DNA of 6,007 nt, from contig JAEYRC010000320.1 of the NCBI GenBank assembly GCA_023409675.1, positions 1-6,007 on the forward strand. The letters are read 5' to 3'. Under the pieces are notes generated by a model. It was given only the letters and a program-made list of their open reading frames with translations, searched no databases and was not told the origin of the DNA. A program made the position numbers and the translations under genes. Every line of letters begins with the position of its first letter. The first letter of the stretch is position 1. Shown here piece after piece: positions 4,743 to 6,007 of the stretch. The DNA is from Bacteroidota bacterium (GTDB lineage: Bacteria; Bacteroidota; Bacteroidia; Chitinophagales; Chitinophagaceae).

Positions 4743-6007
4743 ATGAAACGATATTTTACCATCCTTTCATTTTTTATCCTTACTACGCTCCATGGCCAGG
4801 ATAGCAGTAAAAACAATTATTCCCTGGCGTTTGATGTGCCGCTGCTGGACCTGCCTTACTGGAGTGACGCAGGATTTTCTTTAAAATCCTATCAAAGCCC
4901 ATCAATGAATCAGGCGCTTTCCGTAACTCACGGACTGCATGCTACAAATTATTACTTCAACAACAAATTGTGGGAGCGATGGATTCCACCCACTGGAAAA
5001 AAGAATAAGATCTGGAACAGGGTTGCAGCCAATGCAAGCGCTGGCCTTATCGATCTGGCATTTACCTATGGGGTAGTCGTTTTTTCCATTCAATGGATGC
5101 ATGAGGAATTTCATCGCAACGGACTAACCATTCGCGGAATTTCTTCCTATGATGAAACCTATAACCGGTTGAATGGTGGATATGCCAATGGTTCGGTTAG
5201 CCGTGTTCGTGATGAAGACCTAATCCGGCTTAAAGCAACGTATCCACAGGAGCTTATTAGAAGTTTTTCGGCAGGTATAGAAAGTGAATTTCTTCTGCTT
5301 CGGAAATTGCAAGGTGATAATTTTTATCAAAAAGCGCAATATCCCAATGTATTACTCAACATTCTGCTGACAAAACATGCTGTGGACTATGTTAATCAGT
5401 TTAAACAGCCTGGGTTCAATTCAAGCATAGACAGTATGAATTTTCATGGAGGGAAGATTTCCGATCGTGACTTTGTGGGCTGGGATTTTTCCGCCTGGGT
5501 GTATGATCTTCATCGTCCGGATGAACCTTATGCGGCAAGGGGAGATCATCCTTACGGGCCAGGTATTGACAGAGCTATAAAATCGACCGATTTAAGTGCG
5601 GATGAATATGCCTATTTAGAAAAAATGGGAAGGCTTCAATACCTGAATTTCCTTTCACCCTTCATGATTGGTATAAACTCTATCAAGATCAATGATCAGA
5701 CTTCTTTCAACTTTGCCGTGCGGCATTACCTGACCTCCTTCGGATACGATCTCAGCACCGACCTGATGATAAAGCATAAAGGGAAACCCTGGCTTTTCAG
5801 TTTTCATGGTTATAATAATAAGGATAAATTTTTCCCCGGACTTGAAGTAATTCATCCGCCTTATCTGATTACTATCGGAAAAAAGGAACTGGAACTTTTG
5901 CCTTCTATAATGGTTTGGATGCAACCTGAAAAGCAGCGGTTCTTTGATCAGAAAGGAAAAGCAGGTGGCGCTGTATCGTTAAGAACAGCAATGCCCCTGG
6001 GCAGATC
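4743..6007 (+). CDS. Secreted protein of unknown function with HEXXH motif, 3' end beyond the window
   Basis: The frame is open from the ATG at 4743 to the right edge (421 codons and two bases) and continues beyond. I do not recognise the family. Residues 1-19 (MKRYFTILSFFILTTLHGQ) form a signal peptide, probably cleaved near HGQ-D, so the protein is exported. A hydrophobic stretch at 101-119 (GLIDLAFTYGVVVFSIQWM) leads straight into HEEFH (120-124), an HEXXH zinc-metallopeptidase-type motif. Candidate third ligands are E180 or E182 in AGIESE, about 56 residues later; this is inference. Other hydrophobic segments are 203-210 and 303-315. From about 321 onward the sequence shows alternating strands with aromatic girdle-like residues, which would fit the start of an outer-membrane beta-barrel. 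Start choice is supported by the signal peptide directly after the ATG. It may be an envelope metallopeptidase, but the motif may also be fortuitous. Confidence 0.88.
   Translation, partial: MKRYFTILSFFILTTLHGQDSSKNNYSLAFDVPLLDLPYWSDAGFSLKSYQSPSMNQALSVTHGLHATNYYFNNKLWERWIPPTGKKNKIWNRVAANASAGLIDLAFTYGVVVFSIQWMHEEFHRNGLTIRGISSYDETYNRLNGGYANGSVSRVRDEDLIRLKATYPQELIRSFSAGIESEFLLLRKLQGDNFYQKAQYPNVLLNILLTKHAVDYVNQFKQPGFNSSIDSMNFHGGKISDRDFVGWDFSAWVYDLHRPDEPYAARGDHPYGPGIDRAIKSTDLSADEYAYLEKMGRLQYLNFLSPFMIGINSIKINDQTSFNFAVRHYLTSFGYDLSTDLMIKHKGKPWLFSFHGYNNKDKFFPGLEVIHPPYLITIGKKELELLPSIMVWMQPEKQRFFDQKGKAGGAVSLRTAMPLGR

Noticed and set aside
5655..5924. 89-codon minus-strand ORF within the secreted-protein gene, and the similar one at 4902-5114
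   Set aside because: Both are antisense to a continuous 421-codon frame with a signal peptide and have no recognisable features.

Overview
The window looks like a chromosomal segment of a Bacteroidota bacterium, possibly of the Chitinophagales/Cytophagales type. This is an inference from AT-rich leaders without Shine-Dalgarno motifs, a SodC lipoprotein, a hexuronate-type MFS carrier paired with an FAD-dependent oxidoreductase, and a secreted protein whose signal peptide ends in Gln-Asp. No rRNA or tRNA is present to confirm it.

Layout. From 1 to 2530 there are two minus-strand genes transcribed right to left. An MFS transporter of the anion:cation symporter (hexuronate-like) type is followed after 11 bp by an FAD-dependent oxidoreductase that runs off the left edge. 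The oxidoreductase has no stop codon inside the window, so a stop-to-stop ORF search misses it. Positions 2531-2854 are non-coding and hold the presumed leader of this pair, a short perfect palindrome and a strong intrinsic terminator. The terminator belongs to the next minus-strand gene, sodC (2855-3499), a Cu/Zn superoxide dismutase lipoprotein with all metal ligands intact.

From about 3617 to 4567 lies a non-coding composite repeat array. It is built from two modules: a 43-bp unit present ten times, mostly in exact 43-bp register, and a 106-bp inverted-repeat unit present as three full copies, one copy with a clean 13-bp deletion, and one terminal half copy. Each complete inverted-repeat unit can fold as a 12-bp outer stem, two small side hairpins and a 12-bp inner stem. 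Small ORFs in this array are artefacts.

From 4743 to the right edge is the plus-strand start of a large secreted protein of unknown function. It has an HEXXH motif right after a hydrophobic segment and a strand-rich C-terminal part that may be the beginning of an outer-membrane beta-barrel.

How the genes relate. The transporter and oxidoreductase probably form an operon for uptake and oxidation of a sugar acid or related organic anion. sodC is a separate single-gene unit for periplasmic superoxide defence. The repeat array fills the space between the divergently oriented sodC and the unknown secreted protein. The most unusual items are the architecture of the repeat array and the HEXXH protein.
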